Source: Nocardioides gansuensis | Lineage (GTDB): Bacteria; Actinomycetota; Actinomycetes; Propionibacteriales; Nocardioidaceae | NCBI RefSeq assembly: GCF_003076135.1 | Contig: NZ_QDGZ01000004.1 | Coordinates: forward strand, 62,001-126,000 | DNA length: 64,000 nt | Reading direction: 5' to 3' | Shown here: in pieces, positions 35,967 through 46,607 of the stretch | Numbering within the stretch: the stretch's first letter is position 1 | How the letters are laid out: each line of letters begins with the position of its first letter | The notes under the pieces: model-generated | The model's database searches: none | Told to the model about the DNA's origin: nothing | The model's input: only the letters and a program-made list of their open reading frames with translations | Made by a program: the position numbers and the translations under genes

Positions 35967-36496
35967 CCGGGCGCTCCGGTCGCGTCCAGGACCGCGAGGT
36001 GCTGGCCCACGCCCGCCGCCATCGCGGCCAGGGCGCGGGCGAGCGCGCCGCTCTCGGCGACCATCAGGCTCTCCCGCAGCACCCTCTCGTAGGAGCGCGC
36101 GGCGCGCCGTGCGGCCGCCTCGGCGGCCGATGCCCGCGGCGGGACGGCTGGCGGCTGGACGGGCGCGCGGTCCTCGGCGACCCGGGCCTCCAGGAGCACG
36201 GCCGCGTGGGCGGCCTGCATCGTGGCCAGGGGCGCGAACGTGCGCGCCAGCCGGGGGTGTCGGTCCGTGACCGCCTCCACGATCGCCATCGACCGGTCGA
36301 GGGCGGCCAGCACGGAGGCCACCACCGCCTCGTCGCCGGAGAGCGTGGGATCGACCTCCGCGCTCCCGGGTGACTTCCCCGGGGCGCCGGCGGGCCGGTC
36401 GCCGAACGGCGAGTCGCACGCGGACCCGACGAGGGGGCCGAACAACGCCGCCGCGAGCGTCGTACGACGCGACATCAGGCGCGGGGAGCGGGACAC
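35963..36496 (-). CDS. Lipoprotein partner of the DUF4439 protein
   Basis: A 177-residue protein with a lipoprotein signal: Arg-rich start, hydrophobic stretch, and the lipobox LVGSAC at about residues 23-28. The remainder is helical and Ala-rich (VASVLAALDRSMAIVEAVTD, FAPLATMQAAHAAVLLEA). The GTG at 36496 is chosen because TAGGGT lies 7 nt upstream. Likely an envelope-anchored partner of the ferritin-like protein; function unknown. Confidence 0.72.
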   Translation of the reverse strand: MSRSPRLMSRRTTLAAALFGPLVGSACDSPFGDRPAGAPGKSPGSAEVDPTLSGDEAVVASVLAALDRSMAIVEAVTDRHPRLARTFAPLATMQAAHAAVLLEARVAEDRAPVQPPAVPPRASAAEAAARRAARSYERVLRESLMVAESGALARALAAMAAGVGQHLAVLDATGAPG

Positions 36497-36503
36497 GCCC
36501 GGC

Positions 36504-36509
36504 ACCCTA
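36504..36509 (-). promoter_or_regulatory. -10 TAGGGT, leaderless start of the lipoprotein gene
   Basis: On the minus strand TAGGGT ends 7 nt before the GTG at 36496. Confidence 0.55.
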
Positions 36510-36542
36510 TCCGCCCCTGCAGGGCCGCGACTGGGTAGCCGC

Positions 36543-36548
36543 TATCGT
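36543..36548 (+). promoter_or_regulatory. -10 TATCGT before rimP
   Basis: TATCGT lies 35 nt before the rimP GTG, leaving a short leader with a full AAGGAGG ribosome binding site. This promoter probably serves rimP-nusA and beyond. Confidence 0.5.
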
Positions 36549-36583
36549 GGTCGGCGACAACAGCACAAGGAGGTCGCACACCA

Positions 36584-37075
36584 GTGAGCAGCCCCAGGCA
36601 GGACGCCATCCGGGACCGCATCGAGGCGGAGCTGGCCGGCCCCTTGACTGCCCTCGACCTCGACGTCGAGGCCGTGGAGATCACACCGGCCGGCAAGCGT
36701 CGCGTGCTGCGCGTCGCCGTCGACAAGGACGGGGGAGTGACGCTCGACGACGTCGCCGACGCGACGCGTGAGGTTGCCCGCGTGCTCGACGACTCCGATG
36801 TGATGGGCGAGATGCCCTACACCCTCGAGGTGACCTCGCGCGGGGTCGACCGCCCGCTCACCCTGCCCCGCCACTGGCGCCGCAACGCCGGCCGCCTGGT
36901 GAAGGCGACCCTTGCCGACGGCGAGCAGATCACCGGGCGCATCGGCGAGTCGACCGAGGAGCAGGTGACCCTGGACGTGGCCGGGACGCCGCGCGACGTG
37001 CGCTACGACGACGTCGCCAAGGCGCTGGTGCAGATCGAGTTCAACCGCAAGACCGAAACGAGCGAGGACGCCTGA
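36584..37075 (+). CDS. rimP: Ribosome maturation factor RimP
   Basis: A 163-residue RimP, needed for 30S assembly. The family blocks are [58 protein letters not shown] and the C-terminal SH3-like [23 protein letters not shown] lies 10 nt before the GTG. The stop overlaps nusA by 1 bp. Confidence 0.94.
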   Translation: MSSPRQDAIRDRIEAELAGPLTALDLDVEAVEITPAGKRRVLRVAVDKDGGVTLDDVADATREVARVLDDSDVMGEMPYTLEVTSRGVDRPLTLPRHWRRNAGRLVKATLADGEQITGRIGESTEEQVTLDVAGTPRDVRYDDVAKALVQIEFNRKTETSEDA

Positions 37076-38049
37076 TGGACATCGACCTGAGCATCCTGAG
37101 GATGCTGGAGCGCGAGAAGGAGATCTCGTTCGACGTGCTCGTCGAGGCGATCGAGCAGGCGCTGCTCACGGCCTACCACAAGACACCCGGTGCCCAGGAC
37201 CGGGCCCGCGTCGAGCTCGACCGCAAGACCGGGCACGTCCAGGTGCTGGCGGCCGAGCTGGACGCCGACGGCCAGGTGGTCGCGGAGTATGACGACACCC
37301 CCGAGGGCTTCGGCCGCATCGCTGCGACGACCGCGAAGCAGATCATGCTGCAGCGGCTCCGCGACGCCGAGGACGACATCAAGTTCGGGGAGTTCTCCGG
37401 CAAGGAGGGCGACATCGTCTCCGGCGTGATCCAGCAGGGTCGCAACCCGGACGACGTGATGGTCGACCTGGGCCGTCTCGAGGCCGTGCTGCCCAACGGC
37501 GAGCGGGTGCCGGGGGAGAAGTACGTCCACGGCGAGCGCATCAAGTGCCTGGTCGTCTCGGTCCGCAAGGGCATGCGCGGCCCGCAGGTCACGCTGTCGC
37601 GCAGCCACCCCACCCTGGTCAAGAAGCTCTTCGCACTCGAGGTGCCGGAGATCGCCGACGGCACCGTCGAGATTGCCGCGATCGCGCGCGAGGCAGGCCA
37701 CCGCACCAAGATCGCGGTGCACTCGACCGTGCCCGGGGTCAACGCCAAGGGCGCGTGCATCGGCCCGATGGGCCAGCGGGTCCGCAACGTGATGGCGGAG
37801 CTGCACGGCGAGAAGATCGACATCGTCGACTGGTCGGAGGACCCGGCCGAGCTCGTCGCGCACGCCCTCTCGCCCGCCCGGGTGAGCTCGGTGGAGATCG
37901 TCGACCTGGCCGCGCGCTCCTGCCGCGTCGTCGTACCCGACTTCCAGCTCTCCCTGGCGATCGGCAAGGAGGGCCAGAACGCCCGCCTCGCCGCCCGGCT
38001 CACCGGCTGGCGCATCGACATCCGCTCCGACGAGGCCCCCGCCGAGTAG
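37075..38049 (+). CDS. nusA: Transcription factor NusA
   Basis: A 324-residue NusA that controls pausing, termination and antitermination. N-terminal domain ([20 protein letters not shown]), S1 domain ([21 protein letters not shown]) and two KH domains ([36 protein letters not shown]) are present. It lacks the acidic repeats of E. coli NusA, as actinobacterial forms do. A hairpin follows 31 bp after the stop. Confidence 0.96.
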   Translation: MDIDLSILRMLEREKEISFDVLVEAIEQALLTAYHKTPGAQDRARVELDRKTGHVQVLAAELDADGQVVAEYDDTPEGFGRIAATTAKQIMLQRLRDAEDDIKFGEFSGKEGDIVSGVIQQGRNPDDVMVDLGRLEAVLPNGERVPGEKYVHGERIKCLVVSVRKGMRGPQVTLSRSHPTLVKKLFALEVPEIADGTVEIAAIAREAGHRTKIAVHSTVPGVNAKGACIGPMGQRVRNVMAELHGEKIDIVDWSEDPAELVAHALSPARVSSVEIVDLAARSCRVVVPDFQLSLAIGKEGQNARLAARLTGWRIDIRSDEAPAE

Positions 38050-38079
38050 GAGGCGGAACCTCCGGATATCCCGTGATGT

Positions 38080-38117
38080 TGGCGGTTCGGGTTCGTTGCA
38101 ACCCCTGAGAACCGCCA
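38080..38117. terminator. Hairpin after nusA and the phosphatase remnant
   Basis: TGGCGGTT and AACCGCCA form the outer stem and GGGTT/AACCC the inner stem. It lies between the ends of nusA (+) and the truncated phosphatase (-), so it could end both. Confidence 0.6.
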
Positions 38118-38377
38118 CCAGCCCGCAACCCGCTCCGGGTGGTCACGCCCACGCCCAGCGCGGCGGCGACGATCTCCCCGGTCTGTACCGCCCTGGCCAG
38201 CGTGCTCGTCCAGAGGTGCGCGACCCGGGCGCCGGCCAGCTCGATGGCGAGGGCACGCGCCTGTTCGCGCCCGCGGGCGGTCAGCGACCCGCCCTCGTCG
38301 GCCCCATGCGAGGACTCGTACTCGGCCTCGCCGTGGCGTGCCAGCAGCAGGGTGGCCGCGCACTGCAGGTCGCTCAT
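38118..38377 (-). pseudogene. Truncated histidine phosphatase
   Basis: From an ATG at 38377 the frame encodes the first half of a phosphoglycerate-mutase-like protein: TLLLARHGEAEYES, GSLTARGREQARALAIELAG and LWTSTLARAVQTGEIVAAAL. The match stops at about residue 85 (GVTTRSGLRA), just where the hairpin begins, so the second histidine motif and C-terminal half are missing. The frame runs open to 38000 through unrelated sequence inside nusA. It lies reversed inside the nusA-ylxR junction, which is normally tight. Confidence 0.7.
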
Positions 38378-38432
38378 GGCCCTCAGGCCAGGCGCGCCAG
38401 CAACCCGGTTCGGGATTCGGGCTCCGACGCGA

Positions 38433-38438
38433 TACAGT
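38433..38438 (+). promoter_or_regulatory. -10 TACAGT, leaderless start of ylxR
   Basis: TACAGT ends 8 nt before the ylxR GTG at 38447. Confidence 0.5.
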
Positions 38439-38446
38439 CTTCGTCG

Positions 38447-38785
38447 GTGGTCCCCTCCCGTCAGTCCAGCACGTCCGGCCCAGTCCGCACGTGCGTCGGT
38501 TGCCGGACGAGGGCCGCCAGGAGCGAGTTGTTGCGTGTGGTCGCAGGCTCGGGTCCCGATGGCCTGCCGGCCGTGGTGCCCGATCCGGGTCACACGGCAC
38601 CCGGTCGGGGCGCACACCTGCACCCCACGTCCGAGTGCTATGAGCAAGCGGTGCGCAGACGCGCGTTCACCAGGGCCCTGCGGCTCTCGGAGGGCCTGCC
38701 GAGCACGCCGGTGGCCGACTACATCGCCTCGCTCCCGACCATGACACCGCACGACCGACCAGAAACTGGAGCACGCAGCTCATGA
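38447..38785 (+). CDS. YlxR family RNA-binding protein
   Basis: A 112-residue YlxR (DUF448) protein. The signature RTCVGCRTRAARSELLRVV is complete, as is GRGAHLHPTSECYEQAVRRRAFTRAL. Known members bind nucleic acid and act as nucleoid or RNase P-related regulators. The GTG start is chosen from the promoter position. It lies between nusA and infB as expected, but with a new promoter since the remnant separates it from nusA. Confidence 0.9.
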   Translation: MVPSRQSSTSGPVRTCVGCRTRAARSELLRVVAGSGPDGLPAVVPDPGHTAPGRGAHLHPTSECYEQAVRRRAFTRALRLSEGLPSTPVADYIASLPTMTPHDRPETGARSS

Positions 38786-38841
38786 GCACTCGATGAGTAC
38801 CTCGCGATGAGTTTGCACACCCACTAGCTGCTCCGTTTCCC

Positions 38842-38870
38842 CTCCTTCTGGGGCGACGGACCAGAAGGAG
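38842..38870 (+). promoter_or_regulatory. Hairpin covering the infB ribosome binding site
   Basis: CTCCTTCTGG (38842-38851) pairs perfectly with CCAGAAGGAG (38861-38870) around a 9-nt loop. The right arm is the Shine-Dalgarno AAGGAG of infB, whose GTG starts 12 nt later. This can sequester the ribosome binding site. Confidence 0.65.
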
Positions 38871-38881
38871 ACATCTACACC

Positions 38882-41791
<2,910 letters not shown>

Positions 41792-41829
41792 TCGCTGCCG
41801 CTGCAGCAACACCTCGGTGTGCAGATGAA

Positions 41830-41869
41830 CCTGCACTTCCCCGGGTCTCCGGACCCGGGGAAGTGCAGG
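41830..41869 (+). terminator. 18-bp perfect hairpin between infB and rbfA
   Basis: CCTGCACTTCCCCGGGTC pairs perfectly with GACCCGGGGAAGTGCAGG around a TCCG loop. A weaker hairpin (ACACC/GGTGT) precedes it. It may end or attenuate the infB transcript within the operon. Confidence 0.75.
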
Positions 41870-41922
41870 CTCGGCGACAGCTCATGGTGAAACGACACGG
41901 CAATCCTGAGAGAGTGAGCAAC

Positions 41923-42378
41923 ATGAGCAGCCCCCGGGTGCGCAAGATCGCGGACCGGATCCAGGTGATCGTGGCCGAGATGCTGGAGCGGCGCATCAAG
42001 GACCCCCGCCTCGGCTTCGTCACCGTCACCGACGTCCGGGTCACCGGAGACAGCCAGCAGGCGAGCATCTTCTACACCGTCCTCGGAGCGGAGGAGGAGG
42101 TGGCCAACACGGCTGCGGCCCTGGAGTCGGCCAAGGGGCTCATCCGGTCGGAGGTCGGCAAGCAGCTCGGCATGCGCCACGTCCCGACGCTGACCTTCAT
42201 CCCCGACGCCCTGCCCGAGAGTGCCCGGCACCTCGACGAGGTGCTCGCCCGGGCCAAGGCGCTCGACGAGGAGGTCGCCTCGCAGCGCGTGGAGACCTAC
42301 GCCGGGGAGCCCGACCCCTACAAGAAGCCCCGGGTCGTCGAGGACGACGAGGACTTCGACGACACCGACCACGACTGA
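41923..42378 (+). CDS. rbfA: Ribosome-binding factor A
   Basis: A 151-residue RbfA (KH-like fold) for 30S maturation at low temperature. Family blocks: [32 protein letters not shown] and [13 protein letters not shown]. The ATG at 41923 is chosen from a GAGAG Shine-Dalgarno; an in-frame GTG 9 nt and an ATG 39 nt upstream are alternatives. An acidic tail ([12 protein letters not shown]) ends the protein. truB starts 1 bp after the stop. Confidence 0.92.
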   Translation: MSSPRVRKIADRIQVIVAEMLERRIKDPRLGFVTVTDVRVTGDSQQASIFYTVLGAEEEVANTAAALESAKGLIRSEVGKQLGMRHVPTLTFIPDALPESARHLDEVLARAKALDEEVASQRVETYAGEPDPYKKPRVVEDDEDFDDTDHD

Positions 42379-42379
42379 G

Positions 42380-43297
42380 GTGTCCAGGCCTGACCCGGCG
42401 TCCTCCGGGCTCGTCGTCGTCGACAAGCCGGGAGGTACGACGTCGCACGGGGTCGTCGCGCGCGTGCGCCGACTCGCCGGCACCCGGAAGGTCGGCCACG
42501 CCGGCACCCTCGACCCGATGGCGACCGGCGTGCTGGTCGTCGGGCTGAACCGCGCCACCCGCCTCCTCGGTCACCTGATGCTGACGCAGAAGTCCTACGA
42601 CGCGACCCTGCGCCTGGGCGCGTCGACCACCACGGACGACGCGGAGGGGGAGGTGGTCTCGACCGCCTCCCTGGAGGGTGTCACGGAGCAGCGCGTGCGT
42701 GACGTCCTCGCCTCGTTCGTGGGGGAGATCGACCAGGTGCCGACCGCTGTCTCCGCCATCAAGGTCGACGGCCAGCGGGCCTATGCCCGGGTCCGCGCCG
42801 GCGAGGAGGTCGAGCTCGCCGCCCGCCGCGTCACGATCCACGAGCTGGTCGTCCACGGGGTCTCGGCTCCGCACCCTGGAGCGAGCCGAGTCGGGATCGA
42901 CCAGCATGGCCTGGACGTCCGGATCAGTGTCCGCTGCTCCAGCGGCACCTACATCCGGGCCATCGCCCGCGACCTCGGCACCGCACTCGGGGTGGGCGGC
43001 CACCTCACCGCGCTGCGGCGTACGGCCGTCGGCCCCTTCGACCTGTCGGTCGCACATACCCTCGACGAGCTCGCGGAGGACTTCCGGATGGTGTCGATCG
43101 CGTCGGCGGCGCGCGCCACCTTCCCGAGCGTCGACCTGGCCGAGGGGGACGCGGCCTCGGTGCGGGTCGGTCGAGCGCTCGACCTCGAGCTCCCGGGGAC
43201 GGGAGAGCACGCCCTGTTCGCCCCGGACGGCGAGTTCCTCGCCCTCTACGCCTCCGACGGCCTGCGTGCCCGGCCCGTCGCGGTCTTCGTCGGCTGA
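42380..43297 (+). CDS. truB: tRNA pseudouridine55 synthase
   Basis: A 305-residue TruB that makes Psi55 in the tRNA T loop. KPGGTTSHGVV, the catalytic Asp in GHAGTLDPMATGVL (about residue 43), QKSYDATLRLG and VRCSSGTYIRAIARDLG are all present. A C-terminal PUA-like domain is seen. The GTG follows the rbfA stop directly. Confidence 0.95.
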   Translation: MSRPDPASSGLVVVDKPGGTTSHGVVARVRRLAGTRKVGHAGTLDPMATGVLVVGLNRATRLLGHLMLTQKSYDATLRLGASTTTDDAEGEVVSTASLEGVTEQRVRDVLASFVGEIDQVPTAVSAIKVDGQRAYARVRAGEEVELAARRVTIHELVVHGVSAPHPGASRVGIDQHGLDVRISVRCSSGTYIRAIARDLGTALGVGGHLTALRRTAVGPFDLSVAHTLDELAEDFRMVSIASAARATFPSVDLAEGDAASVRVGRALDLELPGTGEHALFAPDGEFLALYASDGLRARPVAVFVG

Positions 43298-43327
43298 CGG
43301 CACCTGGGCACTGGTCTAGTCAGCCGC

Positions 43328-43350
43328 GGGCGATTTCAGGCGTTTCGCCC
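43328..43350 (+). terminator. Weak hairpin after truB
   Basis: GGGCGA and TCGCCC form a 6-bp stem with an 11-nt loop between truB and the secreted cupredoxin-like gene. Confidence 0.35.
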
Positions 43351-43421
43351 TCCTGGTGCTCCGGGCCGCGCCATAGTCCCGTGGACGGATCTCGGGACGA
43401 ACGATTTTTCCAAGGAGCACC

Positions 43422-44282
43422 ATGATCAAGCGCAAGCTCGGCGTGGTCGGGGCGAGCGTGCTGCTCGTCGCCACCGGCGCCACCACCATGACCGCGGAGG
43501 CCTCGGGCTCGGCGGCTGCCGCCAGCTCGGCTCTCGCCGGCACCGTCGCGGTGTCCATCGACGGCTCCAGGGTCATCACGATGCCGACGACGATCCAGCC
43601 GGGGGTCAACACCTTCTCGGTGAAGGTCGCCAAGCCCGGCTCGTTCCAGATCGCCCAGACGGCGCCCGGCTACACGACGGACATGGTCACGGCCGACATC
43701 GAGGCCGGTCTCGACAAGGGCGACGCGAAGGCCCAGAAGCGCTTCGAGGAGAACACGACGCTCCTCGGCGGCGTCACCGCCTTCCCGGGGACCACGGGCA
43801 AGCTGGTGGTGGACCTGCCGGCGGGCGACTACCTCGCCCTCGACACGTGGGGCAGGACGCCCAAGTTCACGTCGTTCACCGTGGCGGGCGCGGACACCGG
43901 TGCCACCGCTCCCTCGAGCAGGACGATCAAGGCCATCAAGGACGTCACGCTGGCCAAGAAGCCGGCGTCGATCCCGAACAAGGGCTGGCTGACGTTCAAG
44001 AACGCGTCGTCGCAGAACCACTTCCTGCTCGTCGTGGCCCTCAAGCCGGGGAAGACCTACAAGGACTTCCTCGCCTACGCGGACGGGCACTTCGAGGGCA
44101 AGCCCCCGGTGTCCTTCCAGAACGCGATGGAGGTCGGGGTGATCGACCCCGGCAAGAAGGCGACGGTCAAGTACAGGCTGCCCAAGGGCAAGTACGTGGC
44201 CATCTGCTTCTGGCCCGACGCCAACCAGGGCGGCATGCCGCACGCCATGATGGGCATGCACCGCGCACTGACCCTCAAGTGA
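43422..44282 (+). CDS. Secreted cupredoxin-like protein
   Basis: A 286-residue protein with a signal peptide (residues 1-27). It has two beta-rich domains (residues about 40-110 and 115-160) and a C-terminal half that looks cupredoxin-like: TFKNASSQNHFLLVVALKPGK gives a first His, and AICFWPDANQGGMPHAMMGMH gives Cys, His and Met in the spacing seen in actinobacterial proteins of this type. These residues could form a type-1 copper site, but that is inferred. It separates truB from ribF, which are usually adjacent. CAAGGAG precedes the ATG. Confidence 0.7.
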   Translation: MIKRKLGVVGASVLLVATGATTMTAEASGSAAAASSALAGTVAVSIDGSRVITMPTTIQPGVNTFSVKVAKPGSFQIAQTAPGYTTDMVTADIEAGLDKGDAKAQKRFEENTTLLGGVTAFPGTTGKLVVDLPAGDYLALDTWGRTPKFTSFTVAGADTGATAPSSRTIKAIKDVTLAKKPASIPNKGWLTFKNASSQNHFLLVVALKPGKTYKDFLAYADGHFEGKPPVSFQNAMEVGVIDPGKKATVKYRLPKGKYVAICFWPDANQGGMPHAMMGMHRALTLK

Positions 44283-44347
44283 GCACCCGCCAGGGCTCCC
44301 GCTCCCGCAGCCGTGCGGGTGCCGGGGGCCCTGGCCATTTCCGCCGA

Positions 44348-44353
44348 TAGGCT
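44348..44353 (+). promoter_or_regulatory. -10 TAGGCT, leaderless start of ribF
   Basis: TAGGCT ends 6 nt before the GTG at 44360. Confidence 0.6.
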
Positions 44354-44359
44354 GCGCCC

Positions 44360-45295
44360 GTGCAGATCTGGCGTTCCGTGGACGACGTGCCGACCGACCT
44401 CGGTCGCACCGTGGTGACGATCGGCAACTTCGACGGGGTGCACCTGGGCCACCAGCACGTGCTGCGGCGGGCCCGCGAGACCGCGGGCGAGGTCGGGGTG
44501 GACACCGTCGTCGTGGTGACCTTCGACCCCCACCCGATCGCGGTGCTGCGGCCCGAGCACGCGCCTCCCACGCTCACCTCGCTGGAGACCCGCGCCCGCC
44601 TGCTGGCCGGGTGCGGTGCCGACGCGGTGCTCGTGATCCCGTTCAGTCGGGAGATCGCTGCCTGGACGCCCGAGGAGTTCGTCGACCGGGTGATCGTGTC
44701 CGCACTCCACGCGCGTGCGGTCGTGGTCGGTGCCAACTTCCGGTTCGGCGCCCGCGCCGCCGGCGACGTCGCGTTCCTCGCCGAGCAGGGCGAGGCGAAG
44801 GGCTTCGGCGTCGAGGGCATCGCGCTCGACGGCGGCCCGCAGGTCTGGAGCTCGACCTACGTCCGCCAGTGCCTGGCGATGGGCGACGTGGCGGGCGCCG
44901 CCGAGGCGCTCGGCCGGCCGTTCACGGTGCGCGGCGAGGTCGTCAAGGGCGACCAGCGCGGCCGCGAGCTCGGCTTCCCGACCGCCAACGTGCCGACGCC
45001 GGCCCACGAGGCCGCGCCGGCCGACGGCGTCTACGCCGGCTGGCTGACGCGGCTCGACACCGGGGAGCGCTTCCCGGCCGCGATCTCGGTGGGGACCAAC
45101 CCCACCTTCGACGGCGAGCGCGAGCGCCGGGTCGAGTCCTACGTGCTCGACCGCGACGACCTCGAGCTCTACGGCGTCCCGGTCGAGGTCGCCTTCGTGG
45201 AGCGGCTGCGCGGCATGGTGAAGTTCGAGGGCGTCGACGCGCTCGTGGAGACCATGCACGACGACGTACGCCGCGCACGCGAGCTCCTTGGATGA
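44360..45295 (+). CDS. ribF: Bifunctional riboflavin kinase/FAD synthetase
   Basis: A 311-residue enzyme making FMN and FAD. The N-terminal adenylyltransferase has TIGNFDGVHLGHQHVL and VVVGANFRFG; the C-terminal kinase has KGDQRGRELGFPTANV and ISVGTNPTF. The last bases overlap the next gene (ATGA). Confidence 0.95.
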   Translation: MQIWRSVDDVPTDLGRTVVTIGNFDGVHLGHQHVLRRARETAGEVGVDTVVVVTFDPHPIAVLRPEHAPPTLTSLETRARLLAGCGADAVLVIPFSREIAAWTPEEFVDRVIVSALHARAVVVGANFRFGARAAGDVAFLAEQGEAKGFGVEGIALDGGPQVWSSTYVRQCLAMGDVAGAAEALGRPFTVRGEVVKGDQRGRELGFPTANVPTPAHEAAPADGVYAGWLTRLDTGERFPAAISVGTNPTFDGERERRVESYVLDRDDLELYGVPVEVAFVERLRGMVKFEGVDALVETMHDDVRRARELLG

Positions 45296-46197
45296 CCGAC
45301 CGCCTGGCACCCCCGGAGGCCGAAGCGTGGTTCCTGGCGCACGGGCTGCCCTACTTCGTCGACCCGATCCGCGAGAAGGTCGGCCATCGGCTCTCCCGGC
45401 CGCGACTGCTCCTCGTCGCGCTGGTCGGGCTGGCCGTGGCGGTCCCCGCCGGCATCGCCGCGGGCTGGTGGCTCGGCCTGCCCTCGGTCGGCATCGCCAC
45501 CGGCGTCACGGTGCTGCTCCTCGTGGCGGCCCTCTACGCCGCCCGTGCGCTGCGCGCCGACCTGATCGCCGGCTGGGCGCTGCGCCGCACCTTCGCCAGC
45601 CTCGGGCTGCTCTTTCCCCTCGCGACTCGCGCGCTGCCGATGCTGCTGCTCTTCGTCACCTTCCTCTTCATCAACACCGAGGTCTGGATGGTGGCGTCGT
45701 CCCTCGACGGTGGCGTGCTCTGGGGCGCGGTGATGCTCTTCGCCGCGATGGCGTGCGGCTTCCTCGTGGTGCGGCTCGTGGAGGAGCTGGACCAGCTCGA
45801 TGACGAGGTCGGCCGCGCCGAGCTCGGTCCCCGGGCCGACGTCGTGGGCCTGCAGAAGGCCAACCTCGTGCTGGTCCTGTTGATCACCCAGGCCGTGCAG
45901 GTGCTCCTCCTGGCCCTGGCCGTCTTCGGGTTCTTCCTCGTCTTCGGTGCCGTCGCCATGAAGGACGAGGTCGTCGAGGCCTGGATCGGCGTGCCGCCGA
46001 CCTATCCCTGGGGTGTCGGGCCGGTGAGCCGCGAGCTCGTCCAGGTCTCCACCTTCCTGGCGGGCTTCAGCGGGCTCTACTTCGCGGTCTACGCCGTGAC
46101 GGACCAGCACTACCGCCGGCAGTTCTTCTCCGAGGTGCTCGGCGAGCTCGAGCAGGCGCTCCGCGTCCGGGTCGGCTACCTGCTCGACCGCGACTGA
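45292..46197 (+). CDS. Multi-pass membrane protein, unknown
   Basis: A 301-residue protein with about six transmembrane segments (near residues 37-59, 63-84, 104-128, 142-163, 190-222 and 255-272) and a soluble C-terminal tail. No transport or enzyme motif is recognised. ATG overlaps the ribF stop, so it is probably co-transcribed with ribF. A very strong hairpin ends the unit. Confidence 0.7.
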   Translation: MTDRLAPPEAEAWFLAHGLPYFVDPIREKVGHRLSRPRLLLVALVGLAVAVPAGIAAGWWLGLPSVGIATGVTVLLLVAALYAARALRADLIAGWALRRTFASLGLLFPLATRALPMLLLFVTFLFINTEVWMVASSLDGGVLWGAVMLFAAMACGFLVVRLVEELDQLDDEVGRAELGPRADVVGLQKANLVLVLLITQAVQVLLLALAVFGFFLVFGAVAMKDEVVEAWIGVPPTYPWGVGPVSRELVQVSTFLAGFSGLYFAVYAVTDQHYRRQFFSEVLGELEQALRVRVGYLLDRD

Positions 46198-46266
46198 TCG
46201 TCGTACGAACGCGACGCCCGGTGTCCGTCGACCGACCCTGCCACCGCGCGACACGCCCGAGAACGA

Positions 46267-46302
46267 CCTACGGACGGTGACCCGAGGGTCACCGTCCGTA
46301 GG
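46267..46302. terminator. Bidirectional terminator between the membrane protein and ptsH
   Basis: CCTACGGACGGTGACC pairs perfectly with GGTCACCGTCCGTAGG (16 bp) around a CGAG loop. It lies between convergent genes and can end both transcripts. Confidence 0.85.
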
Positions 46303-46323
46303 CCGTTGCGGAGTGGGGAGGCG

Positions 46324-46569
46324 TCAGACCGCGTCCAGGTCCTGCTCGACCATGGCCGCGATCGCGTCGACCGCCGCCTGGTCCTCGCCCGCGACCTCCA
46401 CGGTGTCGCCGTTGCCGGCCCCGAGGGTCATGATCATCAGGGACGAGCTGGCGTCGACCCCGTTGATGGTGACCTCGGAGCCGAGCTCGCCGGCCTTCTC
46501 GGCGATCAGGGCGGCGGGGCGGGCGTGGAGGCCGACGGCGGAGCCGACGACGACGGACTTGCTGGGCAT
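46324..46569 (-). CDS. ptsH: PTS phosphocarrier protein HPr
   Basis: An 81-residue HPr. The phosphorylated His15 is in VGLHARPA, and DASSSLMIMTLGA holds the regulatory-site serine region. It passes phosphate from Enzyme I to the fructose EII. AAGGAG lies 7 nt before the ATG. It follows fruA by 38 bp on the same strand, so it is likely part of the fru operon. Confidence 0.95.
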   Translation of the reverse strand: MPSKSVVVGSAVGLHARPAALIAEKAGELGSEVTINGVDASSSLMIMTLGAGNGDTVEVAGEDQAAVDAIAAMVEQDLDAV

Positions 46570-46607
46570 GGATGCTCCTTCGTGGTGGGTCGGGTGCGAG
46601 GGCAGAC

